A stretch of DNA of 64,000 nucleotides from Amycolatopsis palatopharyngis (lineage in GTDB: Bacteria > Actinomycetota > Actinomycetes > Mycobacteriales > Pseudonocardiaceae). Position numbers and translations under genes: made by a program. The stretch lies in the NCBI RefSeq assembly GCF_003385185.1, contig NZ_PQHZ01000037.1, positions 1 through 64,000 of the forward strand, read 5' to 3'. The notes under the pieces are model-generated. The model was not told the origin of the DNA and did no database searches. It worked only from the letters and a program-made list of their open reading frames with translations. Below, one piece after another: positions 50,385 to 58,463 of the stretch (position 1 is the stretch's first letter; each line of letters starts with the position of its first letter).

Positions 50385-50401
50385 TACTATGTGCCGTAGT
50401 T
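50385..50401. promoter_or_regulatory. BlaI-type operator upstream of copA
   Basis: TACTA-N7-TAGTT, 62 bp before the GTG start of the second copA. Confidence 0.7.
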
Positions 50402-50462
50402 TTCACGTGGGCTGCGTGAGTGAAACGGCAGCCCTGCACAGTCGACGCGAAGGGTTGTACTG

Positions 50463-52772
50463 GTGACGTCGACATCGACGCCTGTCGAGAATGCCGTGGC
50501 CGAGCGCCAGGTCGAACTGACCGTGTCAGGAATGACCTGTGCGGCGTGCTCGTCACGCGTGGAACGCAAACTGAACAAGCTCGACGGGGTGCAGGCGAGC
50601 GTCAACTTTGCCACGGGACGCGCGCGAGTCCGGGCCGGACAGGACGTCGACGCTCACGTACTGGTCGACACCGTGGTGCAGGCCGGGTACGGCGCCGACA
50701 TCGTCAGACCGGACACGACGCCTCCCGCACACCTGAACGCAGACGACCGCGCCCAACGACTGTGGCGTCGGCTGATCGTCTCGGTCCTGCTGTTCGTGCC
50801 GGTGGCGGACCTGTCGGTGACCTTCACTGTGCTTCCCGGGTGGCGTTTCCCGGGCTGGCAGTGGCTGCTGATCGGCCTGGCGTTGCCGGTCGTGGGCTGG
50901 GCAGCGTGGCCGTTTCACCGGGCGGCGTTCGCCGGCGCCCGCCGAGGGGCATCGTCGATGGACACGCTGGTGTCCCTGGGCATCCTGGCCGCGACGACGT
51001 GGTCGGTGTACGCGATGTTCTTTCAGCTCAACGAGGCCACCGAGGAGTCCGGCTGGTGGTTGTTGCTGCGCTCGGAGGGGGCGATCTACCTCGAGGTGGC
51101 CGTCGGGCTCACCACGTTCGTGCTGGCAGGGCGCTACTTCGAAGCCAAGGCGCAACGCCGGGCGGGCAGCGCACTGCGCGAGCTGGCAGCCTTGCGGGCC
51201 AAAGACGTCACCGTCGTGCTGGAGGACGGCTCGCAGCAGTCGGTGCCGGCCGAACTCCTCCGGGTCGGCCAGCGGTTCCTCGTCCGCCCCGGAGGCACCA
51301 TCGCCGCTGACGGCAGGGTCGTCGAAGGCCGCGCCGCGGTCGACACCAGCGCGATGACCGGCGAGTCGGTACCGGCGGAGGCTGACGAAGGCGCCGAGGT
51401 CGTCGGCGGCACGGTGGTGCTGAACGGTTCGCTGGTCATCGAGGCCACGAAGGTCGGCCGCGACACCCAGCTCGCGGAAATGGTGCGGCTGGTGGAGGAA
51501 GCCCAGAACGGCGAGGCCTCCGTGCAACGCCTGGCCGACCGCATCTCCGGTTACTTCGTTCCCGCGGTCCTCGTGCTCGCGGTGCTGACCCTGACGGCAT
51601 GGCTCCTGGTCGACGGCTCGGTCGAGCGGTCGATCAGTGCCGCGCTCGCCGTTCTGGTGATCGCCTGCCCGTGCGCACTGGGCCTGGCCACCCCGACCGC
51701 ACTGATGGTGGCGTCGGGCCGCGGAGCGCGCCTGGGCATCTTCATCAAGGGCTACCAGGCACTGGAGTCGACCCGAAACGTCGACACCGTGGTGCTGGAC
51801 AAGACCGGCACGGTCACCGAAGGCCGCATGTCGCTGGTCGACGTCGCCTGCGTCGACGACTTCGAGCGGCACGAGGTGCTGCGCCTCGCCGGCGCGGTGG
51901 AGGAGTCCTCGGAGCACCCCGTGGCCTCGGCGATCCGTGCGGCATCCCGGGCGGAGCTGGGTGATCCGCTGCCCCGTGTGTCGTCGTTCGAGAGTGAGCC
52001 TGGGCTGGGTGCCGGCGGTGTCGTCGACGGCCACCAGGTACTCGTCGGACGCGCGCGGTTGTTCACCGAGCGCGGCCTGCTGTTGCCCGACGACCTGCAG
52101 CGACGACGCCGGGAGTGGGAGGCCAGTGGGCGTACGACGGTCGTCGTCGGCCGGGACCGTCGGGTGATCGGCCTGCTGGCGTTGACCGATCTGGTCAAAC
52201 CGTCCGCCCAGGGCGCGATCGCCGAGCTGCACCGGCTCGGTCTGAGCACCGTGCTGCTCACCGGCGACAACGAAGCCACCGCGCGCGCGGTGGCCGCGCA
52301 GATCGGCGTACAGCGGGTGATCGCGGGCGTCCTCCCGGACGACAAGGCGCGCGAAGTGCGCAGGCTGCAATCCGAGGGCAACGCCGTCGCCGTCGTCGGC
52401 GACGGCGTGAACGATGCCCCCGCGCTCGCGACGGCCGACCTGGGCATGGCGATCGGCGCGGGCACCGACATCGCCATCGACGCCGCCGACCTGATTCTCG
52501 TGCGCGACGACCTGACCGTGGTGCCCGACTCGATCACGCTCGCCCGCGCCACGCTTCGCACCATTCGCGGAAATCTGCTGTGGGCGTTCGGCTACAACGT
52601 GGCCGCGATCCCACTCGCGGCAGTGGGTCTGCTCAACCCGTTGATCGCCGGAGCGGCGATGGCGCTGTCGTCGTTGTTCGTGGTGTCCAACAGTATGCGA
52701 CTGCGCCGGTTCTCTCCGGACTCACGGCGAGCGGCAGGCAAGTCCACACCGGACCTGGTGACCGCACGATGA
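50463..52772 (+). CDS. copA: Cu(I)-exporting P1B-type ATPase (second copy)
   Basis: A 769-residue copper pump starting at GTG 50463. One N-terminal HMA domain with GMTCAACSSRVERKLNKLDG (Cys26, Cys29), eight helices, TGES, the CPC motif in VIACPCALGLATPTALMV (about 402), DKTGTVT (Asp about 446), SEHPVA and GDGVNDAPAL. It belongs to subtype 1B-1, Cu(I) export. The insertion FFQLNEATEESGWWLLLRSE in the extracellular loop between helices differs from the first CopA. The promoter has a BlaI-type operator instead of a CsoR box. Directly coupled with ctaG (overlap 4), it may supply copper for cytochrome oxidase assembly as well as detoxify. Confidence 0.95.
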   Translation: MTSTSTPVENAVAERQVELTVSGMTCAACSSRVERKLNKLDGVQASVNFATGRARVRAGQDVDAHVLVDTVVQAGYGADIVRPDTTPPAHLNADDRAQRLWRRLIVSVLLFVPVADLSVTFTVLPGWRFPGWQWLLIGLALPVVGWAAWPFHRAAFAGARRGASSMDTLVSLGILAATTWSVYAMFFQLNEATEESGWWLLLRSEGAIYLEVAVGLTTFVLAGRYFEAKAQRRAGSALRELAALRAKDVTVVLEDGSQQSVPAELLRVGQRFLVRPGGTIAADGRVVEGRAAVDTSAMTGESVPAEADEGAEVVGGTVVLNGSLVIEATKVGRDTQLAEMVRLVEEAQNGEASVQRLADRISGYFVPAVLVLAVLTLTAWLLVDGSVERSISAALAVLVIACPCALGLATPTALMVASGRGARLGIFIKGYQALESTRNVDTVVLDKTGTVTEGRMSLVDVACVDDFERHEVLRLAGAVEESSEHPVASAIRAASRAELGDPLPRVSSFESEPGLGAGGVVDGHQVLVGRARLFTERGLLLPDDLQRRRREWEASGRTTVVVGRDRRVIGLLALTDLVKPSAQGAIAELHRLGLSTVLLTGDNEATARAVAAQIGVQRVIAGVLPDDKAREVRRLQSEGNAVAVVGDGVNDAPALATADLGMAIGAGTDIAIDAADLILVRDDLTVVPDSITLARATLRTIRGNLLWAFGYNVAAIPLAAVGLLNPLIAGAAMALSSLFVVSNSMRLRRFSPDSRRAAGKSTPDLVTAR

Positions 52773-53776
52773 CGCTGCCCCCACCGATCACGCCACTGCG
52801 GCTGCTGACGAGTTGGACCTTCGACCCGGCGATGTTGCTCCCGCTCGTGGCGGCGGCAGGGCTCTACCTGTGGGGCGTGCGGGAGCTGCGCCGTCGCGGT
52901 GACACGTGGAGCCGCTCCCGGGTGGTGTCCTGGTTCGTGGGACTGGCCCTCATTTTCATCGGGACGTCCTCCTCGATGGGTGTCTACGACAGGACGCTGT
53001 TCATGGTGCCCGCGGTGCAGCACATGTTGCTGCAGATGATCGCGCCCGTGCCGCTCGTGATGGCCGCTCCGATGAGCCTGGCGCTGCGGACCCTGCCGGT
53101 CCGGTGGCGCGCGCTGCTGCTCGCGGTGGTGCACAGCCGCCCGGCGCGCATCATCGGCCATCCGGCCGTGGCCTTCGTGATCTTCGCGGCCAACCAGTTC
53201 GTGTACTACTACACCCCGGTCTATGACGCGTCACTGCGGAGCATGCCGCTGCACGACTTCCTGCACTGGCATTTCGTGCTGGTCGGGTTCCTGTTCTACT
53301 GGTCACTGCTCGGGGTGGACCCGGTGCCGCACCGGCCACCGTTTCTGTTCCGGTTCATGCTGGTCGTCGGCCTGGCGCCGATCCACATCCTGCTCGGAAT
53401 CCCGATCATGTTGATGGACACCCTGCTGGCCGGTGACTACTACCTCGCGCTCGACCGCGACTGGGGGCCGAGCCCGCTGCGAGATCAGTACATCGGCGGC
53501 GGGATTCTCTGGGCGTTCGGCGACGTGTCCGCCGCTGTGCTCATCGGGGCGTTCCTCAAACGGTGGCAGCGGTCGGACGAGCGGGAGGCCCGCCGTACCG
53601 ACCGGCAGATCGACCGGGCGTACGGATCGGGCCCGACGATGACGCCGTGGTGGCTGCTCGACGAGGGCGACGACCGGGCTGATGCCCTCGGTCCGCAGCG
53701 CGATTCCGAACGCGCGGGCAACTCCCTCGGCACGTCACGCCGGCCGGGTGGCCGACGTGACGATCGGAACGAGTAG
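52769..53776 (+). CDS. CtaG-type cytochrome c oxidase assembly membrane protein
   Basis: A 335-residue integral membrane protein whose ATG overlaps the copA stop (ATGA). Seven helices are seen. Conserved residues of the caa3-type CtaG family: FMVPAVQHMLLQMIAPVPLV, NQFVYYYTPVYDASLRSMPLHDFLHWHFVLVGFLFYWSLLGVDPVP, and APIHILLGIPIMLMDT. These proteins insert copper into Cu_B/Cu_A of haem-copper oxidases. The downstream DUF5134 and CopD-CtaG genes complete the module. The C-terminal tail (60 residues) is charged and disordered. Confidence 0.92.
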   Translation: MTLPPPITPLRLLTSWTFDPAMLLPLVAAAGLYLWGVRELRRRGDTWSRSRVVSWFVGLALIFIGTSSSMGVYDRTLFMVPAVQHMLLQMIAPVPLVMAAPMSLALRTLPVRWRALLLAVVHSRPARIIGHPAVAFVIFAANQFVYYYTPVYDASLRSMPLHDFLHWHFVLVGFLFYWSLLGVDPVPHRPPFLFRFMLVVGLAPIHILLGIPIMLMDTLLAGDYYLALDRDWGPSPLRDQYIGGGILWAFGDVSAAVLIGAFLKRWQRSDEREARRTDRQIDRAYGSGPTMTPWWLLDEGDDRADALGPQRDSERAGNSLGTSRRPGGRRDDRNE

Positions 53777-53807
53777 TGCGTTCACGGAGTGGAGGAGGCA
53801 TGCCGGG

Positions 53808-54422
53808 ATGCCGTCGATGACCAACCCGTTGCTGCCGGACTGGCTGCGCCTGGTGTGGACGCTGCTGCTCGCCGGCGTCGCCGTGGTCCACATCGGACAC
53901 GTGTGGACGATGAGTGGGCAGCGACAGTGGTGGCATGTATCGCACACGGTCATGGCCGCTGCCATGGTCGTGATGTATCTCCAGCCGCACAGCGAATCCC
54001 CACGGATGTACGAGGTCGGGCTCGTGGTGTTCGCGCTGTTGAGCGTGGGGCTCGCGGCGATCGTCGTCTCGCTCAGGCGACGGGAGCAAGCGCTGAACCC
54101 ACTGTGGGTGAGTGTGGTGGTCGACCTGCTGGCGATGACGTACATGTTCGTCCCGGCGGCGTCGCGTCCGGCCCCGCTGACATCCCTGCTGGTGCTCTAC
54201 CTCGGCGTTCAGGCCATCGCATGGACAACCGGACTGTGGAGCCGAGTCGCCCTCGTCCGCGGTGCCGTCCCTGCCGTTGCCGAGGCCGGCGCCGCCGGGG
54301 GTGCGGCTGCACCGGATGGTGCAGGGCAGACCTTCGGGCTGTACGCGACGTCGGCACTCGACGTGCGCCTGACGCTTGCGCTGATGGCCGCGGGCATGGT
54401 CTACATGCTCGTCGTGATGTGA
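53808..54422 (+). CDS. DUF5134 membrane protein
   Basis: Start ATG 53808 (MPSMTNPLLPDWLR) with GGAGGAGG 9 bp before. The 204-residue product has five or six helices: WLRLVWTLLLAGVAVVHIGHVW, VSHTVMAAAMVVMYL, VGLVVFALLSVGLAAIVVS, and LTLALMAAGMVYMLVVM at the end. His residues in the first helices (HIGHVW, WWHVSHTVM) suggest a copper ligand set. DUF5134 is an actinobacterial family found with copper-resistance membrane proteins. Position between ctaG and copD-ctaG supports a shared role. Confidence 0.8.
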   Translation: MPSMTNPLLPDWLRLVWTLLLAGVAVVHIGHVWTMSGQRQWWHVSHTVMAAAMVVMYLQPHSESPRMYEVGLVVFALLSVGLAAIVVSLRRREQALNPLWVSVVVDLLAMTYMFVPAASRPAPLTSLLVLYLGVQAIAWTTGLWSRVALVRGAVPAVAEAGAAGGAAAPDGAGQTFGLYATSALDVRLTLALMAAGMVYMLVVM

Positions 54423-54432
54423 GGGACGGGGG

Positions 54433-56397
54433 ATGATGCGGACTCCGCGTCCATTCGTGGTCGGCGTGCTGCTCGGTGGGCTGGTGGCGTCGCTGGTGCT
54501 GGTGCTCGCGCTGGTCCTCGGCAGCGGGAGCGACGGCTACGCCGCACTGGGCTACTCCGATCCCGGCACGGTCACCAAGGCCGGCACCTACGTGCTGCGT
54601 TTCCTTGTCGATCTCGCCGGTGCCATCTGTGTGGGTTCGCTTGTGTACGCGGCGTTTTTCACCGCATCACCCCCGCGAGGGCGGCTGTCCGCGGAGGGCT
54701 GGGCCGCGGTGCGGCTCGGTGGGTGGTCGGCCGGGGTGTGGTCGGCCAGCGCGCTGGCGCTGATCCCGTTCGACGCGGCCGACTCGATCGGGGTCAGCGT
54801 GCTCGACATGCTCAGCCCGGCAGGGCTGGTGGGACTGTTCTCCTCGGTGTACGGGCCGAAGGCGTGGCTCGTGTCGGCGGTACTCGCGCTCGTGGTCGCC
54901 GGATGCTGCCGGGTGGTGATGTCGTGGCGGTCCACGGTGGCGCTGATCGCGGTCGCCGTCGCCGGGCTGCTGCCGCCGGTAGCCGTGGGCAACGCGGCGG
55001 CGGGACCGGATCACGACTACGCGATCAACGCCCTGCTCTACCACGTGGTGGCGGCCGCGTTGTGGCTCGGTGTGCTGGTCGCGCTGGTGGTGCACCTGCG
55101 GCGGGGGACCGGCCATCCCGGCATCGCCGTCCGCCGCTACCGCCGGTTCGCGTTCGCGTGCTGGCTGGTGCTCGCCATCTCCGGTGCGCTGACGGCGTTG
55201 AGTCTCGTGTCGCCCGCGCAACTGCTGACGACTGCCTACGGCCGGATGGCGTTGGCGAAACTCGCCGGGCTGTTGTTCCTGGGGGCCCTGGGTGTGCTCC
55301 TGCGCCGACGCCTGCTGCGCGCGGACACCGTCCGGCGCAGTCTGCTGCGGCTGGCCGCCGTCGAGGTCGTGCTGATCCTGCTCACCATCGCCGTGACGAT
55401 GGGGATGGCTCAGGTGCCGCCGCCGTCGTGGTTCGGCCCGCCCCTGGAGGCGGTCGAGGTGGCGATCGGCTACGCGCTGCCCGGGGCCCCCACTCCCGAA
55501 AACCTGCTGACCGTCTGGCGGCTCGACCTGCTGCTGGGTGTCGCCGCCCTCGCGGCCGCGGTGGTGTACCTGCTCGGTGTGCGCCGGCTGCGGGGCCGGG
55601 GCGAGCGTTGGCCGCTCGCACGCACCACGGCGTGGCTCGGCGGGTGCGCCCTGGTCGTGGTGGCGACATCATCGGGGCTCGGGGCGTACACCCCGGTGAG
55701 CTTCAGCGCGCACATGACCTCGCACATGATGCTGAACATGCTGGCCCCGCTGCTACTCGTGCTGGGCGGGCCGGTGACCCTCGCGCTACGGGCCCTGCCA
55801 ACGGCATCGGCTGGTTCCCCGCCAGGGGCCCGGGAATGGCTGGAGGCGGTCACCAACTCACCCCTGGCACGAATGCTGGCCAACCCCGGATTTGCCGCAC
55901 TGCTCTTCGTGGCCTCCTACTATCTGCTGTACTTCACGCCACTGTTCGAGGCGGCGATGAGCGAGCACTGGTCGCGGATGGCGCTGAACCTGTTCACCGT
56001 GGCGGTGGGGTATCAGTTCTACTGGATCGTCATCGGCGTCGACCCGGCTCCGCGGGAGTTTCCCCATCTGGGTCGTCTGGGCATGGTGTTCGCTGTCATG
56101 CCCTTCCACGCGGTGTTCGCCGTGATCATGATGAGCATCGAGAGTGTCGTCGCCGAGAACTACTTCCGCACGCTGGCTGTGAGCTGGGCACCCGATCTGC
56201 TGGCCGATCAGCGTCTGGGCGGTGTGGTCTCCCTGGTGGCAGGGGAGTTGGCGCTGGTAGCCGCGCAGGTGATACTGCTGATCCAGTGGTACCGGCACGA
56301 TCGGTTCGAGGGCTTCGATTCCGGACCCCTGCAGGACGACGACGCGGCCGCGTACCGCGCGATGCTGGACAAGCTCAAGCAGACCCGCTCCACTTAG
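54433..56397 (+). CDS. CopD-CtaG fusion, copper uptake/oxidase assembly protein
   Basis: A 654-residue polytopic protein, 10 bp behind DUF5134. The first half is CopD: VVYAAFFTAS-type VYAAFFTASPPRG, then NALLYHVVAAALWLGVLVALVVHLRRG, FAFACWLVLAISGALTALS, RMALAKLAGLLFLGALGVLL. The second half is CtaG-like: HMTSHMMLNMLAPLLLVLGGPVTLALRAL, YYLLYFTPLF, YQFYWIVIGVDPAP, MPFHAVFAVIMMSIES. Mycobacteria have the same fusion. CopD moves copper across the membrane and CtaG helps load it into oxidase. With ctaD at 58464 it suggests that the module feeds cytochrome oxidase. Confidence 0.92.
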   Translation: MMRTPRPFVVGVLLGGLVASLVLVLALVLGSGSDGYAALGYSDPGTVTKAGTYVLRFLVDLAGAICVGSLVYAAFFTASPPRGRLSAEGWAAVRLGGWSAGVWSASALALIPFDAADSIGVSVLDMLSPAGLVGLFSSVYGPKAWLVSAVLALVVAGCCRVVMSWRSTVALIAVAVAGLLPPVAVGNAAAGPDHDYAINALLYHVVAAALWLGVLVALVVHLRRGTGHPGIAVRRYRRFAFACWLVLAISGALTALSLVSPAQLLTTAYGRMALAKLAGLLFLGALGVLLRRRLLRADTVRRSLLRLAAVEVVLILLTIAVTMGMAQVPPPSWFGPPLEAVEVAIGYALPGAPTPENLLTVWRLDLLLGVAALAAAVVYLLGVRRLRGRGERWPLARTTAWLGGCALVVVATSSGLGAYTPVSFSAHMTSHMMLNMLAPLLLVLGGPVTLALRALPTASAGSPPGAREWLEAVTNSPLARMLANPGFAALLFVASYYLLYFTPLFEAAMSEHWSRMALNLFTVAVGYQFYWIVIGVDPAPREFPHLGRLGMVFAVMPFHAVFAVIMMSIESVVAENYFRTLAVSWAPDLLADQRLGGVVSLVAGELALVAAQVILLIQWYRHDRFEGFDSGPLQDDDAAAYRAMLDKLKQTRST

Positions 56398-56421
56398 GAC
56401 CCGCACCGGTGGCTGGTGGGG

Positions 56422-57351
56422 TTACCAGCTCAGGTCGTGGCAGGCCCCGGAGGAGCCGTCGGTCTCCAGTTGTAGCGTTGCGTGTTCGATGTCGAAGTGC
56501 TCACTCAACACCTGCTGCGCCAATGCCAGCACCTCGCTGGTGTCCGCCTCTGCGGTGGTGCTCAGGTGTGCCGAGGCGACTTCCATGCCCGAGGTCAGCG
56601 TCCACACGTGGAGGTCGTGCACACCGGTGACCTGGGGCAGAGTGGCCAGTGCGAGGTTTATCTCGGCCAGGTCCAGGCGCTCCGGTGCGTGCTGGAACAG
56701 GATGTGGGTCGCGCTGCGGCCGAGGCGCCATGCCCGGGGAAGCACGAACAGACCGATGGCGGCAGCGATGATCGGGTCGGCGTAGGGCCAGCCGGTGACC
56801 ATGATCACCGCTCCGCTGAGCAGCACCCCGAACGACCCCAGCATGTCGGCCAGCACCTCGAGATAGGCGCCGCGGACATTCAGGCTCTCCTTGGCTCCAC
56901 GGCGCAGCAGCGCGAAGGAGGCAAGGTTCAAAAGTAGGCCCACCGCAGCGACCACCATGACCGGAAGCCCGGGCACGTCCGGCGGGTCACGGAACCGGGC
57001 GGCTGCCTCGATGAGCACCCACCCCGCGACACCGAACAGCAGAACCGCGTTGACCAGAGCGGCGAGGACCTCGGCGCGATAGTGGCCGAAGGTGTGCTCT
57101 GAGCGTCCCCGTGCCCGTTTCGCCATCGTGATTGCGATCGCTGCAAGTGCCACGCCGAAGACGTCGGTGAACACGTGCGCGGAGTCGGCGAGCAGTGCCA
57201 GTGAGCCGGTCAGCAGGCCAACCGCCAGTTGCAGCGCGAAAGTGACTCCGCCCAGTCCTACGGCGATCCAGAGACGACGCAGGTAGCGGCCTCCTGCGGA
57301 CAACGCCTGATCCGGCGTCAGCCCGTGACCATGCCCGTGCTCGTGCCCCAC
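56422..57351 (-). CDS. CDF-family cation (Zn2+/Co2+) exporter
   Basis: GTG 57351 (VGHEHGHGHGLT) after GGAGAC gives 309 residues. A His-rich N-terminus, six helices and a C-terminal metallochaperone-like domain make up a standard CDF exporter. Zinc-site residues: LLADSAHVFTDVFGV in helix 2 and LEVLADMLGSFGVLL in helix 5 (HD/DD-type), and HTFGHYRAEVLAALVNAV between. The C-terminal part GVHDLHVWTLTSGMEVASAHL is characteristic of CzcD/ZitB. It uses proton exchange to expel zinc or cobalt. The operator at 57410, 59 bp upstream, puts it in the BlaI-type regulon. Confidence 0.93.
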   Translation of the reverse strand: MGHEHGHGHGLTPDQALSAGGRYLRRLWIAVGLGGVTFALQLAVGLLTGSLALLADSAHVFTDVFGVALAAIAITMAKRARGRSEHTFGHYRAEVLAALVNAVLLFGVAGWVLIEAAARFRDPPDVPGLPVMVVAAVGLLLNLASFALLRRGAKESLNVRGAYLEVLADMLGSFGVLLSGAVIMVTGWPYADPIIAAAIGLFVLPRAWRLGRSATHILFQHAPERLDLAEINLALATLPQVTGVHDLHVWTLTSGMEVASAHLSTTAEADTSEVLALAQQVLSEHFDIEHATLQLETDGSSGACHDLSW

Positions 57352-57409
57352 AGTGTCTCCTTCTGCACGCTCTTGCCGGGCCGGTGACCCACGGACCAAC
57401 GCCCAGTCA

Positions 57410-57426
57410 TACTATCTACTCTAGTA
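57410..57426. promoter_or_regulatory. BlaI-type operator between CDF exporter and small membrane gene
   Basis: Exact TACTA-N7-TAGTA in a divergent promoter: 59 bp before the CDF gene and 55 bp before the plus-strand gene at 57481. Confidence 0.75.
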
Positions 57427-57480
57427 GTTGCTGTTGATGGTGGTCAGCGCCACCACGGTCGGGTTTACGGAGGGGCACGG

Positions 57481-57717
57481 GTGTCGGCGATTCCGCAGGG
57501 CGTGCTGTACCTGCCAGTGATGGCGGTGTGGATCACACTGCTCGGAGCGCTGCTCAATCGGGACAGCCGCATCGTCATCTCGATACTCGCCCTCGGTGCG
57601 GGGATCGGCGTGTGGATGGCCGTCGGGGACCTGCCATGGCTGCTCGTGCCCGTTGTCCTGTTGTGGGTAGCGGGCCTGGTGACGATGATCCAGCGGCAGC
57701 GCGACAGCGCGCACTGA
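57481..57717 (+). CDS. Small membrane protein divergent from the CDF exporter
   Basis: A 78-residue protein from GTG 57481, preceded by ACGGAGGGGC. Two or three helices: GVLYLPVMAVWITLLGALLN, IVISILALGAGIGVWMAVG and LLVPVVLLWVAGLVTMI, ending in a charged tail. Such tiny hydrophobic proteins are frequent in metal islands but none is characterised; I do not recognise a family. The shared operator links it to zinc export. Confidence 0.6.
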   Translation: MSAIPQGVLYLPVMAVWITLLGALLNRDSRIVISILALGAGIGVWMAVGDLPWLLVPVVLLWVAGLVTMIQRQRDSAH

Positions 57718-57873
57718 GACGAGCCGTCGGCGACCGGCTCGCCCGTGGCGCTGCAGGAGCCCGCAAGCACAGCCAGTACGGCTGCCAGCGGAAGCAGGCG
57801 CCACCGCTGTCATTGCCCGAAACACCTCAGCCAAGTATCGTCACATGCGCATGGATGCATGGGAGTAGGTGTC

Positions 57874-58449
57874 ATGTTTCGGCAACGAGCAGGACCGGCG
57901 TGGACGGTGGCGCTGGCCGCGGTCTTCGGCGGCACTGGCGTACTTCTGCGGCGGATGCGCCGGGAGATGCTGGGTGAGGGACGGTTCCGGCGGGGGACGG
58001 CAGTGGCTGTTTACGCCGCGTACGGCGTCCACGCCGCAGCCCTCGTGGCAGCCGCTCGACAGCGCCGGCTTGCCCTCCCGGTGCCCCGGCTCCCGGCGCT
58101 GTGGGCAGGGGTAGGCCTGGCGGGGGTGGGCCTCGGCTTGTGTGCCGGCGGGCTGCGTCGGTTCGGCAGTGCCGGGCAGATCAGCGGGACCGAGCCGGGA
58201 GAACTCGTGGTTCGGGGCGTCTATCGCTACAGTCGCAATCCCCAGTATCTGGGGCTCTCGCTGATATTGGCGGGTGCCGGTCTCGCCGGTCGTAATGGGT
58301 CGGTGTTGCTGTACACCGCCGGCGCCGGACTGGTGTTTCGTTCGTGGGTCCGGGTCGAGGAACGTCACCTTGTGCACCAGTTCGGCCGACCGTACCGGCA
58401 GTATGCCGATGCCACACACCGCTGGCTGGGCGTTCCAGCGACAAAATGA
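57874..58449 (+). CDS. ICMT-like methyltransferase-fold membrane protein
   Basis: Start ATG 57874 (MFRQRAGPAW) follows GGGAGTAGG by 5 bases. The 191-residue product has five helices and the isoprenylcysteine carboxyl methyltransferase-like C-terminus: GVYRYSRNPQYLGLSLILAG, FRSWVRVEERHLVHQFGRPYRQYADATHRWLG. The RYxRNPQY and EExxL...F...Y..Y motifs are those of the PEMT/ICMT fold that binds S-adenosylmethionine at the membrane. It may methylate a small molecule or lipid; the substrate is unknown. The gene runs towards ctaD, on the opposite strand, with a 14-bp gap. Confidence 0.85.
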   Translation: MFRQRAGPAWTVALAAVFGGTGVLLRRMRREMLGEGRFRRGTAVAVYAAYGVHAAALVAAARQRRLALPVPRLPALWAGVGLAGVGLGLCAGGLRRFGSAGQISGTEPGELVVRGVYRYSRNPQYLGLSLILAGAGLAGRNGSVLLYTAGAGLVFRSWVRVEERHLVHQFGRPYRQYADATHRWLGVPATK

Positions 58450-58463
58450 GCCCTGAACCGTTG

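Noticed and set aside
50553..52370. 605-residue minus-strand frame inside copA
   Set aside because: Antisense frame produced by GC-rich codon bias; no domain is recognised while the plus strand is a complete CopA.
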